The notes: generated by a model from the sequence alone, not told the origin. A stretch of DNA of 64,000 bases from Pelorhabdus rhamnosifermentans (GCF_018835585.1 NZ_JAHGVE010000004.1:1-64000), one strand, 5' to 3'. Counted from the first letter of the stretch, positions 8,342 to 17,576 are shown. A program made the numbers and translations.

Positions 8342-9069
8342 CAGGAGCGATTATTAAACTCTATCTAAAATTAAAAATAACGGCCCTTATGTTGAAACTG
8401 GGGCTACGTAAAGCCGATGAAATTTATTATGTTGGCAGTACTGAAGTTCTGCCGCCGCCTCTTTCGAGTGACGAGGAAGTTTTCTTAATGTCGCGTTTGC
8501 AAGAAGGTGATGGGGCGGTAAAAAGTGTTTTTATTGAGCGGAATTTACGATTAGTTGTCTATATTGCCCGCAAATTTGAGAATACAGGTGTAGGTATTGA
8601 AGATTTAGTAAGTATTGGAACTATTGGGCTCATCAAAGCCGTTAATACGTTTGATCCAGTCAAACGCATTAAACTAGCGACTTATGCATCACGCTGCATT
8701 GAAAATGAAATTTTAATGTATTTGCGCCGTAATTCTAAAACACGGGCGGAAGTATCTTTTGATGAACCCTTAAATATCGATTGGGATGGTAATGAATTGT
8801 TACTATCTGATGTTCTTGGCACAGAAAATGAAATTATTTATAAATCTGTGGAAGAAGAAGTTGATAAAACATTACTTTATACTGCCATGGAACGTTTATC
8901 TGGCCGGGAAAGAAAGATTATGGAGCTTCGTTTCGGACTGATTGATGATGGAATGGAAAAAACGCAGAAAGAGGTAGCTGAAATGCTTGGAATATCTCAA
9001 TCCTATATTTCAAGATTAGAAAAGCGCATTATTTTAAAGATGAAAAAATATTTCAAGCAATTAGAGTAA
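8332..9069 (+). CDS. sigE: sporulation sigma factor SigE
   Basis: 245 residues. The N-terminal hydrophobic pro-segment runs to about residue 30, just before [14 protein letters not shown], the region where pro-sigma-E is cut. Then come sigma-70 region 2 ([34 protein letters not shown]) and region 4 ([34 protein letters not shown]). It directs mother-cell gene expression after septation. The ATG at 8332 follows AAAGGGAGG. Confidence 0.96.
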   Translation: MRITGAIIKLYLKLKITALMLKLGLRKADEIYYVGSTEVLPPPLSSDEEVFLMSRLQEGDGAVKSVFIERNLRLVVYIARKFENTGVGIEDLVSIGTIGLIKAVNTFDPVKRIKLATYASRCIENEILMYLRRNSKTRAEVSFDEPLNIDWDGNELLLSDVLGTENEIIYKSVEEEVDKTLLYTAMERLSGRERKIMELRFGLIDDGMEKTQKEVAEMLGISQSYISRLEKRIILKMKKYFKQLE

Positions 9070-9165
9070 ATTTTTACAATGAGTTAGAAAATATAAAGGA
9101 AAATTGAAATTAGTATAGAATTGTTATCTTATAATAAATATTAAATAAGAAGGAAGGTGTAGATT

Positions 9166-9351
9166 ATGCCTAGTGCTTTAACGATTTGGATAAGCGGAGA
9201 TATGAGTGAGCAAATAAATGATTATAATGGTGAATATTTCTTGATAACCATAAGCGATATGAAGCGAATATCGCTCGGGCATACCCTAGATGCTGTTAAA
9301 GAAAAATTAAAAGAGCTTGGCAGATACGATATCGTTGAACAGTTGCATTAA
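9166..9351 (+). CDS. small hypothetical protein between sigE and sigG
   Basis: 61 residues, with a strong GAAGGAAGGTG ribosome site. The product is soluble and has no motif I recognise; its C-terminal half (HTLDAVKEKLKELGRYDIVE) looks like a short helix pair. It sits between two sporulation sigma genes and ends in its own terminator, so it may be a sporulation-linked small protein. That is inference from position only. Confidence 0.65.
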   Translation: MPSALTIWISGDMSEQINDYNGEYFLITISDMKRISLGHTLDAVKEKLKELGRYDIVEQLH

Positions 9352-9373
9352 GGGCCCTTGGGCTCTCTTTTTT
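9351..9373 (+). terminator. intrinsic terminator
   Basis: AGGGCCC pairs with GGGCTCT, followed by T6. It comes directly after the stop codon of the small gene. Confidence 0.75.
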
Positions 9374-9693
9374 AGTGCCGCAATGTCAAAGCTGCTGTTA
9401 AATACGAGTTGGAGGTTCCAGTTTGATTGCCGGACGAAAGATGTTCCAGAAGTTTTTTGAAGAAGACGTGAAAATTACGCTCATCATGATAAAAAGATAA
9501 TAAAAAATAATTTGAGTCTTTAAGGGACCGTACTTAGCATACAGGCTAGGTATGGTCCCTTTTGATGTTCGCAACATTTGTTTTACTATTCTTGTTTCAT
9601 TTGGACGAATGGATTGAATAAAAGAAACAGGGAGTGGTGATAATGATGATAGTTAACAAGATACAATAAAGGAATTTTAAGGGAGGCTATCGA
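9374..9693 (+). other. intergenic with strong hairpin at 9522-9563
   Basis: The first 130 bases hold short broken reading frames (for example GRKMFQKFFEEDVKITL) but no supported gene. At 9522-9563 a long near-perfect hairpin, AAGGGACC..CTTAGC against GCTAGG..GGTCCCTT, ends in TTTT and is terminator-like. The remainder before sigG is AT-rich and should hold its promoter; no consensus sigma-F box could be called. Confidence 0.5.
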
Positions 9694-10467
9694 GTGATTA
9701 TCAATAAAGTTGAAATATGTGGTGTCAATACAGCAAAACTCCCAGTACTTTCCGCAAGCAAGATGCGTGATATGTTTGTGCGGCTGCAATCAGGCGAGCT
9801 GCCGTTGCGCAATGAACTAATACATGGTAATTTACGGCTTGTACTTAGTGTTATTCAACGATTTAATAACCGTGGTGAATATGTGGATGATTTATTCCAA
9901 GTGGGTTGTATCGGACTTATGAAAGCCATTGATAACTTTGATTTATCGCAGAATGTCAAATTTTCAACCTACGCTGTGCCCATGATTATAGGCGAAATTC
10001 GTCGTTATCTTCGCGATAATAATCCCATTCGAGTGAGTCGTTCCATGCGTGATGTGGCTTATAAAGCATTGCAAATTAGAGATGCCCTTGTTACCAAATA
10101 CGCTCGTGAGCCTTCAATCAATGAAATTGCAGCAGAGCTTGAGATTCCCCGTGAAGAAATCATTTTTGCTCTTGATGCGATTCAAGAACCTATCTCGCTA
10201 TTTGAACCCATTTATCATGATGGCGGCGACCCTATTTATGTTATGGACCAAATTAGTGATGATAAGCATGCTGATGTAAGCTGGTTAGAAAGCGTAGCTA
10301 TTAAAGAAGCATTGCGTAAATTAAGTGATAGAGAAAAACATATTTTAACACTGCGCTTTTTTGAAGGAAAGACACAGATGGAAGTGGCCGATGAAATCGG
10401 TATTTCACAGGCGCAAGTGTCAAGACTAGAAAAAGCGGCTTTGGGCCATATGCGTAAATATGTGTAG
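9694..10467 (+). CDS. sigG: sporulation sigma factor SigG
   Basis: 257 residues starting at GTG, with AAGGGAGG upstream. It opens with the SigG signature NKVEICGVNTAKLPVLS, then region 2 (NLRLVLSVIQRFNNRGE, DLFQVGCIGLMKAIDNFD), region 3, and region 4 (LSDREKHILTLRFFEGK, EIGISQAQVSRLEK). SigG directs late forespore transcription. Placement 0.6 kb after sigE matches the conserved Firmicute order. Confidence 0.96.
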   Translation: MIINKVEICGVNTAKLPVLSASKMRDMFVRLQSGELPLRNELIHGNLRLVLSVIQRFNNRGEYVDDLFQVGCIGLMKAIDNFDLSQNVKFSTYAVPMIIGEIRRYLRDNNPIRVSRSMRDVAYKALQIRDALVTKYAREPSINEIAAELEIPREEIIFALDAIQEPISLFEPIYHDGGDPIYVMDQISDDKHADVSWLESVAIKEALRKLSDREKHILTLRFFEGKTQMEVADEIGISQAQVSRLEKAALGHMRKYV

Positions 10468-10494
10468 AAGTCGCTAAATTGTAAGGAGAGGGAA

Positions 10495-11097
10495 ATGAGA
10501 AAAGTTAAGTATGTAAGTGTAGTAAGTATGATCATGATGATTTTTTTAGGCTGGATTTTGTTTACGGTGCGACAGGTGCCATTAACGACAACGACAATGA
10601 GTCCTGAGGATGTGATGCGGCTTCATGTGTTAGCCAATAGTGACACGGATGTCGATCAACAAATAAAATATAAAGTTCGCGATGCCATTGTGGCTTATCT
10701 TACGCCTCGCTTGGAGAATATTACGAGTCAAGTTGAGGCAAGAGAGGTCATTGTGAATAGCCAGGTACAACTGATTCAATTGGCTAATGATGTGCTTGAA
10801 AAAGAGCATGTTTCTTATAAGGCCCACTTTGAAATAGGTCAATTTGATTTCCCCATCCGTTCGTATGGTACGCTATTGTTTCCGGCTGGCCGTTATGAGG
10901 CTGTGAGAATACTTTTAGGTCAAGGGGCGGGTCAAAACTGGTGGTGCGTGCTATTCCCGCCGCTGTGTTTTATTGACGGGACTCACACTGACGCGGTGAA
11001 TGTCGCGAGTTTGCCAGATGAGTCGGCTTCCAGTCAGATGGAAGCCAATCAGATACAATTTAAAAGCAAGCTTGCTGAAATCATCGAAAGCTGGTAA
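10495..11097 (+). CDS. spoIIR: stage II sporulation protein R
   Basis: 200 residues. An N-terminal membrane or signal segment (VSVVSMIMMIFLGWILFTV) is followed by RLHVLANSDTDVDQQIKYKVRDA and the C-terminal family signature GQNWWCVLFPPLCFIDG. SpoIIR is made in the forespore, exported, and activates SpoIIGA to process pro-sigma-E. TAAGGAGAGG precedes the ATG; only 27 bases separate it from sigG, so the two may share a transcript. Confidence 0.95.
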   Translation: MRKVKYVSVVSMIMMIFLGWILFTVRQVPLTTTTMSPEDVMRLHVLANSDTDVDQQIKYKVRDAIVAYLTPRLENITSQVEAREVIVNSQVQLIQLANDVLEKEHVSYKAHFEIGQFDFPIRSYGTLLFPAGRYEAVRILLGQGAGQNWWCVLFPPLCFIDGTHTDAVNVASLPDESASSQMEANQIQFKSKLAEIIESW

Positions 11098-11125
11098 ATC
11101 ATTGCGAACGGTCGTCTTGATAAAT

Positions 11126-12022
11126 TTATAGGGTCAAGTCTTTTGATTTTCTTACTTTTAATGCAGGTAATTGCAAGAAAATGATGCCGCTAATAATGAA
11201 TAATCCCCCGTTAATTTGTGAATAGGTGATTGTCTCTCCGAGCAGAGCGATGGATAGTAACATAGTAATGAGCGGTTCTAAGGTGCAAAGAATAGCTGCG
11301 TTTGCGGGGCCAATTAAATTCAACCCGGAGAAAAAACATAATATGCCAATTACGGTGGGGAAGATGGTAATACCTAAGATAGCCAGCCACCCCTGTGTAG
11401 GCAGATGCCAAATGAAACTATGATCTAGTAGTCCATATAAAAATGCGACAATACCTGTAGAGGCGCAAATATAAGTGCTAGCAGTCAAGGGATTAACTCT
11501 TTTCAGAATCCGATTGCTGATCACGATATAAACAGAATAGATTACAGCGGCGCCTAGTACAGATAATATTCCTATAAGCGGTGCATCGGCAGATGATACG
11601 CCTAACACTAAAGATAATCCAGCTAAACAGATAAATAATGCTATCATTTTCCCTGTGCTGAACTGTTCATCTCCTACCCAAAAAGACAGCAGAGTTACCA
11701 TAGCTGGATAGGTATAGAGTAGCATTCCTGTTAGTGAGGCCGTAAGATAATGCAAACTGTTGGCAAATAATATTGACATGCCACCATAGCCTATAGCACC
11801 CAGCATACACAACTGAACCATCAGTTTAAAATCTATGAAAGGTGAAATATGTCGCAATTTCAGAACAAGCAAAAGAAAAAGAGCGGCTAAAAGAAAACGG
11901 ACACTAATAATGGTAGTAATATTGGCTCCTGCTGCAAAAGCATATTTAGTAAAAATTGATAAAGTAGCTGAGCCAGTGGCGGAAATCATAATAAATAAAA
12001 AACCTTTTAACTGATTATTCAT
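11126..12022 (-). CDS. EamA-family (DMT) transporter
   Basis: 298 residues with ten predicted membrane helices in two EamA repeats (about 5-140 and 150-290). The second repeat ends in the typical LEPLITMLLSIALLGETI. Such proteins export metabolites or amino acids; the substrate here is unknown. Start at 12022 is chosen because GGGAG lies upstream, rather than the ATG at 12037. It is divergent from a LysR regulator, the usual arrangement for a regulated exporter. Confidence 0.85.
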   Translation of the reverse strand: MNNQLKGFLFIMISATGSATLSIFTKYAFAAGANITTIISVRFLLAALFLLLVLKLRHISPFIDFKLMVQLCMLGAIGYGGMSILFANSLHYLTASLTGMLLYTYPAMVTLLSFWVGDEQFSTGKMIALFICLAGLSLVLGVSSADAPLIGILSVLGAAVIYSVYIVISNRILKRVNPLTASTYICASTGIVAFLYGLLDHSFIWHLPTQGWLAILGITIFPTVIGILCFFSGLNLIGPANAAILCTLEPLITMLLSIALLGETITYSQINGGLFIISGIIFLQLPALKVRKSKDLTL

Positions 12023-12050
12023 AAGTATTTCTCCCATATCTTTTTACTAC

Positions 12051-12075
12051 AAGCTGCTTTAAGCGGCTTTTTTTT
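12051..12075. terminator. terminator-like hairpin in divergent promoter region
   Basis: AAGCTGC pairs with GCGGCTT and T8 follows on the plus strand. No plus-strand gene ends here, so it is either a relic or affects read-through into the LysR gene. Confidence 0.5.
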
Positions 12076-12169
12076 ATTGATTATCTATAGTATAAGTATA
12101 TAATTTGTATTATAAAAGCGAATGTTTATAATAGATTTGTTGAAAAAATTTCATGTAAGAGGGATGATC

Positions 12170-13057
12170 ATGACTCTTTTTAAATATGAAGTATTCCATG
12201 AAGTTGTAGAAGCAGGCAGTTTGACGAAAGCAGCAGAAGTGCTCAAAGTAACACAATCAGCCATTAGTCATGCTATTTCCAGCTTGGAAAATGAATTTGG
12301 GTTTTCATTATTAACACGAAATCGTTCCGGTATTTATTTAACAAGCAATGGTGAACACATATTGAAACATGTGCGTGAAATATTGCAGCAGGAAGAAAAA
12401 TTGCGGCAGGAAGTGGCTGCTATTCATAGTCTGGAAATAGGAACAGTGAGAATTGGAACATTTACGAGTGTGTCGACCCAGTGGATGCCCGGCATATTAA
12501 GAAAGTTTCAAGCCGATCATCCTGACATAGAAATTAAATTATTCGAAGGTGACTATGATAAAATTGATCAATGGTTAGCAAGTGGTGCAGTTGATTTTGG
12601 GTTTATGTCTTTACCGACTGCTAAGTCATTTGAGGTAATTCCATTGAAATTAGATGGGTTGCTGTGTATTTTACCGAATAATCATGAGCTTTGTCAGGCT
12701 GAGGTGATTTCTTTTGAGCAAATCAAAACGGAATCATTTATTATGCCGAAATGGGGGGAGCATGGTGATATTAGCAAAATTTTCGTAGAAAATCAGATCG
12801 TTCCTCGTATCAAGTACGAAGTGCTGGAAGATCAAGCGATTATTGCCATGGTACAAAATGGACTTGGAATCAGCATTCTTCCTGAAATGGTTTTGCTGCA
12901 TAACCTACAACAGGTGTGCACTATTCCATTGGAAAAAACCTATCATCGTACCATTGGTATTGCAGCGGCTTCGCTAACAGGCATGTCTCCTGCTGCTCAA
13001 ACTTTTATTGCTTGTGTGAAAGCCTGGTTAGCAGGTCAACAGTTACTTGATTTTTAG
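12170..13057 (+). CDS. LysR-family transcriptional regulator
   Basis: 295 residues from the ATG at 12170 (AGAGGG upstream). Residues 1-60 form the LysR winged helix (FHEVVEAGSLTKAAEVLKVTQSAISHAIS), and residues 85-290 the substrate-binding fold. It is divergent from the EamA transporter and 17 bases upstream of the sigma-54 activator gene. It may therefore control the exporter, and it probably shares a transcript with the activator. The ligand is unknown. Confidence 0.87.
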   Translation: MTLFKYEVFHEVVEAGSLTKAAEVLKVTQSAISHAISSLENEFGFSLLTRNRSGIYLTSNGEHILKHVREILQQEEKLRQEVAAIHSLEIGTVRIGTFTSVSTQWMPGILRKFQADHPDIEIKLFEGDYDKIDQWLASGAVDFGFMSLPTAKSFEVIPLKLDGLLCILPNNHELCQAEVISFEQIKTESFIMPKWGEHGDISKIFVENQIVPRIKYEVLEDQAIIAMVQNGLGISILPEMVLLHNLQQVCTIPLEKTYHRTIGIAAASLTGMSPAAQTFIACVKAWLAGQQLLDF

Positions 13058-13074
13058 ACTGGGAGGATTTTATT

Positions 13075-14919
13075 GTGAGTCATCAATGTTTGTATTCGAC
13101 ATATTCAGCAGATCAATTAGCCAAAACTCTTCATGCCGGTTTATGGAGCATGACTATTTTTAAGGATTATCCGATAGATTCTGATCATGAAGCTATCTGG
13201 ACAGATGATTTTCGGAGCATACTTGGTTTTCATGATGAAACGGAATTTCCTAATATGCTTGTGAGCTGGACAGCAAGAATGCATCCTGATGACCGTAAGC
13301 GCATAGTAGAAACGTTTACTTCTTATGTATTAGATGATTCAGAACAGAATTCTTTTGATTTGGAATATCAACTGTGTATGAAAAATGGCGAATATCGATG
13401 GTTTCGTACTGTTGGGACAATGATACGACAGGAACAAGAACTGCCTTTGCAATTTCTTGGAACCTTATTTGATATTCATGAAAGAAAAATTAAGGAACAG
13501 CAAGCCGAATTTTTTTTAACACGATTTGATTTAATTAGTCAGGCATTGACTGAAGGTCCCTGGGACATGGAGGTTGTTTTTGCTGATCCTATTAATGAAC
13601 AGAATAAATTTTGGTGGTCTCCACAATTTCGGCATGTTTTAGGGTTTAAAGATGAACATGACTTTCCCAATATCTTTAGTAGTTGGAGTAATATCATTCA
13701 TCCAGATGACAAAGAAACTACGCTGCAAGCTTTTCTGGAGCATTTGAATGATTATTCTGGTAAGACACCTTATTCAATTGATTATCGTCTTCGCAAGCAA
13801 AACGGTGAGTACCATTGGTTTCATGCAACAGGTGCAACGGTTCGTGATGAGCAGGGCAAGCCATTGCGGGTGGCTGGAACGATCAGAGATATTGACTATG
13901 AAAAACGGCAATTAGAAGAATCCCAAGAGAGGTTGAATCGATATTGTGAGATCTTTCACACAGAACGGACTTTCGTAAGTCCTCAAATGAAAAGCATGGT
14001 AAAAAATATTGAAAAATACTCCAAAGTGGATGCGCCTATTTTAATTACTGGCGAATCAGGAGTAGGTAAAGAAGTTGTGGCTGATCTCATTCATCAGTTA
14101 AGTGACCGCAAGGCATATCCTTTTTTAAAAATTAATTGTGGAGCCATTCCTGATGCTTTATTAGAATCTGAGTTGTTCGGGTATGAAGAGGGCGCTTTTA
14201 GTGGTGCCAAGCGCGGGGGAAAGATGGGCTTTTTTGAATTGGCGAATCACGGTACGGTACTTTTGGATGAAATAGGAGATCTTCCTTTTCAACTGCAGGT
14301 AAAAATACTCCGCTTTGTTCAGAAGCGAGATTTTTATCGTCTAGGTGGTAAGAATTTAATTCGCGTGGATTGTCGAATAATTGCTGCTACGAATCGCAAC
14401 TTGGAAACGATGGTGTTGAATAAAGAATTTCGTGCGGACTTATTTTATCGGTTGCAGGTTTTAGCAATACATATTCCGGCGCTTCGGGAACGACCTGGCG
14501 ATATTATTCCTTTAACGCAGCATTTCCTGCAAGTATTTAATGATAAATATCATATGCATAAAACGCTTTCAGAGGACAGTTATCGTATTTTTACCCAATA
14601 CTTATGGAAAGGCAATGTTCGCGAATTGGAGAATTTAATGGAACGGTTAATGATTACTACTGACACAAATCTGATTACAGCGGAGTGCCTACCGGAAGTA
14701 ATGAAGCAGACGCTGGCAGTAAATTCGGCTCAAGGTTACCGGGGCATATTGAATTATAAAGAAGCAAAAGAACAATTTGAACGGCAATATTTTCAACAGG
14801 CGATTGCAATGTATGGCTCGACACGAAAGGTAGCAGAAAAAATTCAGTTGGATCATTCGACTATTGTGAAAAAAGCTGCTAAATATGATATTCCGTTGTT
14901 GCATTGGGAAAGACGCTAA
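13075..14919 (+). CDS. sigma-54 enhancer-binding activator with two PAS domains
   Basis: 614 residues from a GTG start with GGGAGG upstream. Two clearly duplicated PAS_3 domains occupy about residues 15-135 and 150-275, each with an SW....HPDD motif and a KNGEYRWF/KQNGEYHWF core. The AAA+ domain runs 308-530: Walker A GESGVGKE (326), GAFSGA (372; a Ser variant of the GAFTGA loop that touches sigma-54) and Walker B VLLDEIGD. A Fis-type helix-turn-helix closes the protein. The next gene, an alcohol dehydrogenase, has a perfect -24/-12 promoter and upstream palindromes, so it is the likely target. The PAS ligand cannot be told. Confidence 0.93.
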   Translation: MSHQCLYSTYSADQLAKTLHAGLWSMTIFKDYPIDSDHEAIWTDDFRSILGFHDETEFPNMLVSWTARMHPDDRKRIVETFTSYVLDDSEQNSFDLEYQLCMKNGEYRWFRTVGTMIRQEQELPLQFLGTLFDIHERKIKEQQAEFFLTRFDLISQALTEGPWDMEVVFADPINEQNKFWWSPQFRHVLGFKDEHDFPNIFSSWSNIIHPDDKETTLQAFLEHLNDYSGKTPYSIDYRLRKQNGEYHWFHATGATVRDEQGKPLRVAGTIRDIDYEKRQLEESQERLNRYCEIFHTERTFVSPQMKSMVKNIEKYSKVDAPILITGESGVGKEVVADLIHQLSDRKAYPFLKINCGAIPDALLESELFGYEEGAFSGAKRGGKMGFFELANHGTVLLDEIGDLPFQLQVKILRFVQKRDFYRLGGKNLIRVDCRIIAATNRNLETMVLNKEFRADLFYRLQVLAIHIPALRERPGDIIPLTQHFLQVFNDKYHMHKTLSEDSYRIFTQYLWKGNVRELENLMERLMITTDTNLITAECLPEVMKQTLAVNSAQGYRGILNYKEAKEQFERQYFQQAIAMYGSTRKVAEKIQLDHSTIVKKAAKYDIPLLHWERR

Positions 14920-14937
14920 GGCAAGTATTTGTATAAA

Positions 14938-15018
14938 GGTGAATATTTTCACCAACGGTGAATAAAAATAATGTCAATTAAGCTTATATATAGGTTGAAA
15001 TCGGTGATTTTTATCACC
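14938..15018 (+). promoter_or_regulatory. paired GGTGA-N6-TCACC activator sites
   Basis: Two 16-base palindromes of the form GGTGA-N6-TCACC lie at 14938-14953 and 15003-15018, with a half site GGTGAA at 14957. They sit about 195 and 130 bases upstream of the -24/-12 promoter, the usual place for enhancer-binding proteins. The second also forms a hairpin (AAATCGGTGAT with ATCACCGATTT) followed by T-rich DNA and may end the activator transcript. Confidence 0.7.
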
Positions 15019-15138
15019 GATTTTTGTTTTATGGCGAAAATGTGTAAGAGATAAATGAATAGCAGATTGTCATAATAATTGGAGTAAGCCCTTGATTTCA
15101 TTCATATTTATTCTATATGAAAAAGCTAATTTATAAAT

Positions 15139-15154
15139 TGGCACGATTTTTGCA
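15139..15154 (+). promoter_or_regulatory. sigma-54 promoter
   Basis: TGGCACGATTTTTGCA fits the -24/-12 consensus exactly, with GG (15140) and GC (15152) separated by ten bases. It drives the alcohol dehydrogenase gene. Confidence 0.93.
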
Positions 15155-15219
15155 AAGTAAATAAACAGTACGTTGTTTGTGAAAAAATGAACAATCAAAT
15201 AATGAAAGAGAGGTTTTTT

Positions 15220-16281
15220 ATGATGAAAGGTTTGGCAATGTTACGTATTAATGAAGTAGGATGGATTAATAAGGAAAAACCGGTAATAAATTCATATGAT
15301 GCGCTTGTTCGTCCCCTTGCTGTTTCACCATGTACGTCTGATATTCATACCGTTTTTGAAGGAGCTCTTGGTGATCGGCACGATATGATTTTAGGGCATG
15401 AAGCAGTAGGTGAAATCGTTGAAGTGGGTAGTGACGTAAAGGAGTTCAAGCCGGGTGATAAAGTGGTAGTTCCTGCAATTACTCCGGATTGGCGTTCTTT
15501 AGAAGTTCAGGCTGGATTTCATCAACATTCGAATGGATTATTAGCAGGCTGGAAATTTTCCAATTTTAAAGATGGCGTATTTGGTGAATATTTTCATGTC
15601 AATGATGCGGATATGAATTTGGCTCATTTGCCAGATGAAATACCGTTAGAAAGTGCTGTCATGATCACCGACATGATGACGACCGGATTCCATGGTGCTG
15701 AATTGGCGGATATTCAACTCGGATCAAGTGTTGTTGTTATTGGTATTGGTGCCGTTGGGTTAATGGCAATCGCCGGATCTAAACTCCGTGGCGCAGGGAG
15801 AATAGTTGGTGTAGGCAGCAGACCTGTCTGTGTCGATGCGGCCAAAGTCTATGGAGCTACTGATATTGTTAATTATAGAAATGGTGATATTGTTAAGCAA
15901 ATTATGGATTTAACTCAGGGAAAAGGAGTGGATCGCGTCATTATGGCAGGTGGTGGTACGGAAACGCTTGGACAAGCCATTCATTTAGTTAAGCCTGGCG
16001 GAATTGTTTCTAATGTTAATTATCACGGCACTGGAGATTTTCTGGAAGTTCCTCGTTTAGCATGGGGGTGTGGAATGGCACACAAACAAATTAGAGGAGG
16101 CTTGTGCCCAGGAGGGCGTCTTCGGATGGAAATGTTAATTGATCTTGTAAAATATCGTCGCGTTGACTTAAAGCCTTTAGTTACTCATGTGTTTAATGGA
16201 TATAACAATATTGAAAAGGCATTATTGCTTATGAAGGATAAACCGAAAGATTTGATTAAACCCGTTGTCTTGATTGACTGA
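15220..16281 (+). CDS. adh: NADP-type secondary alcohol dehydrogenase
   Basis: 353 residues (ATG at 15220 after GAGAGG; 15223 is equally possible). It is very close to the clostridial/Thermoanaerobacter NADP-dependent isopropanol dehydrogenase. Visible signatures are SPCTSDIHTVFEGALGDR and GHEAVGE with the zinc ligands Cys, His and Glu; ITDMMTTGFHGAELADI with the fourth Asp ligand; GIGAVGLM nucleotide loop; and GVGSRP, the usual NADP-preferring segment. It reduces ketones such as acetone or butanone and oxidises secondary alcohols. Transcription should depend on sigma-54 and the PAS activator next door. Confidence 0.95.
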   Translation: MMKGLAMLRINEVGWINKEKPVINSYDALVRPLAVSPCTSDIHTVFEGALGDRHDMILGHEAVGEIVEVGSDVKEFKPGDKVVVPAITPDWRSLEVQAGFHQHSNGLLAGWKFSNFKDGVFGEYFHVNDADMNLAHLPDEIPLESAVMITDMMTTGFHGAELADIQLGSSVVVIGIGAVGLMAIAGSKLRGAGRIVGVGSRPVCVDAAKVYGATDIVNYRNGDIVKQIMDLTQGKGVDRVIMAGGGTETLGQAIHLVKPGGIVSNVNYHGTGDFLEVPRLAWGCGMAHKQIRGGLCPGGRLRMEMLIDLVKYRRVDLKPLVTHVFNGYNNIEKALLLMKDKPKDLIKPVVLID

Positions 16282-16441
16282 TCTTAATTTTAATAAAAAA
16301 TCTGTTGATAGCTCAAACATCGGTTCTGTGAATGAGGTTGTACGTAAGCACCCACAAGTAAAGCCATTCTTCGCGATTAGCTAGTATCGCCATGAAAAAT
16401 CGTTTAAGGTGGCTAGCGATACAATTCAAATAATTAACGAC
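16282..16441. other. gap after adh with decayed coding trace
   Basis: A plus-strand frame reads VVRKHPQVKPFFAIS, a stop, then SFKVASDTIQIINDKAS, which looks like remnant protein sequence but matches nothing I recognise. No start or ribosome site is seen. Confidence 0.3.
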
Positions 16442-16486
16442 AAAGCATCTACTCTGGCCACAAAGGGGGGTAGGTGCTTTATTTTA
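16442..16486 (+). terminator. intrinsic terminator
   Basis: AAAGCATCTAC pairs with GTAGGTGCTTT around a 20-base loop, followed by ATTTTAT. It probably ends the adh transcript. Confidence 0.7.
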
Positions 16487-16580
16487 TAGTATAGGTCTTA
16501 AAGGGAATTCCTGGTTATGGAGAAAGACCAGGGGGGAATGACTATTGTCGGCATTACTATGAGGAAATAATACAAGAAAT

Positions 16581-16596
16581 GGTGAAATTCTTCACC
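16581..16596 (+). promoter_or_regulatory. third GGTGA-N6-TCACC palindrome
   Basis: GGTGAAATTCTTCACC matches the two sites upstream of adh; with flanks it is a 20-base perfect-arm palindrome. No well-spaced sigma-54 promoter follows it in the next 500 bases. Confidence 0.6.
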
Positions 16597-16659
16597 ATAT
16601 TAAAGTAGCTTAGACGATTTTCGGGAGCCATAAAAATAGATGAAGCGTTTACTAGAATC

Positions 16660-16691
16660 CCTATCTCGGTTATGCCGGGGTAGGTTTTTTT
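16660..16691 (+). terminator. intrinsic terminator
   Basis: CCTATCTCGG pairs with CCGGGGTAGG (some G-T pairs), followed by T7. It interrupts a spurious reading frame and suggests a short transcript or old gene end just upstream. Confidence 0.75.
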
Positions 16692-17068
16692 ATTGTCATA
16701 TTTTTGGCACATTTACATGTTATAGTTTAAGCAGTGCTATGCCGGATGTAAATGCTCCGCCGCCAGTACTAATGCTTACCGATATTAGATCGCACTGGTT
16801 GACGACAAGATTTGCGGATACAGATACACAAAAGTAGCTAATTACCATAATCTCCATTCTCCGGCATATGTTGGGGGATTTTGTTGGCACAACGAAAAAT
16901 CATTACCTCTCTAAACAGATAGGGAATCTCCTCTCTATTTAGAGAGTACCAAAGTATGTTAAAACTTGCTACGATATAAGTACAATATCAATATGCCAAG
17001 GCTATGTATTTTGATGTTGCTATTGTTCAGTTAGCCTGATTTCTAAGTGAAAAAGGAGGGCGCATAAG
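16692..17068. other. intergenic before flgM-like gene
   Basis: A 32-codon frame from an ATG at 16739 reads MPDVNAPPPV then LTDIRSHWLTTRFADT, faintly like the start of an S-layer-homology repeat, but it lacks a ribosome site. At about 16906-16945 an inverted repeat CTCTCTAAA..TTTAGAGAG is present. Nothing else is supported. Confidence 0.35.
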
Positions 17069-17362
17069 GTGGATAAAATGATTATCTTAGCAAGTTTAAA
17101 TCAGCAGGCAATGAAGGCTTACAGTGGTATAAACAAAACACTCAAAGCAGCAAAAACAAATACTCAGGAAGTGGACGAGGTTGTGCTTCCGCTTACTGCG
17201 CAAAAATTTAGTCGTATGCTGTGCGACTTGAAGGCGCTTTCTGATGTAAGGCGGGATCGGGTACAGTCTATTAGCGATCGCGTTGCACGAGGCACATATC
17301 ATGTTGATGCCACTACCATTGCCGATAAAATGTTATCAAACACTCTTAATAAAAATGAGTAA
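17069..17362 (+). CDS. flgM: FlgM-like anti-sigma-28 factor
   Basis: 97 residues from a GTG start (AAGGAGGG upstream; an ATG at 17078 is possible). The C-terminal 45 residues have the FlgM pattern: DVRRDRVQSISDRVARGTY, then VDATTIADKML. FlgM holds the flagellar sigma factor inactive until hook completion. No flagellar gene is in the window, so the gene is separated from its usual operon, and the N-terminal half is poorly conserved. A FlgM-like protein with another sigma partner remains possible. Confidence 0.72.
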   Translation: MDKMIILASLNQQAMKAYSGINKTLKAAKTNTQEVDEVVLPLTAQKFSRMLCDLKALSDVRRDRVQSISDRVARGTYHVDATTIADKMLSNTLNKNE

Positions 17363-17459
17363 TTGAATATAAGTAAGTATTATAGGCTTCCGGTAATTTG
17401 TGACGCCTGCCTTTAGCTATTTATATAGTATGAACAAAATTTGATTGGTGGTGTTAGTA

Positions 17460-17576
17460 ATGGGCGGTGATGGTACACCCGATATTGATCCATTAAGTGA
17501 AGAAAAATTATCAGTGGAATTAGCAAAAATAATTCATGAATGGTTAGAGATGGATGAATCAACGGAAGAAAAATAG
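17460..17576 (+). CDS. small acidic protein
   Basis: 38 codons starting MGGDGTPDIDPLSEEK with GGTGGTG six bases upstream. The product is acidic and helical in its second half (ELAKIIHEWLEM). No family is recognised; it could be a real micro-protein or chance. Confidence 0.4.
   Translation: MGGDGTPDIDPLSEEKLSVELAKIIHEWLEMDESTEEK

Noticed and set aside
16705-16720. TGGCACATTTACATG as a fifth sigma-54 promoter
   Set aside because: The -12 element is TG instead of GC; spacing fits but the key bases do not.
16640-16837. 65-residue ORF
   Set aside because: A strong terminator lies inside it, and there is no ribosome site.
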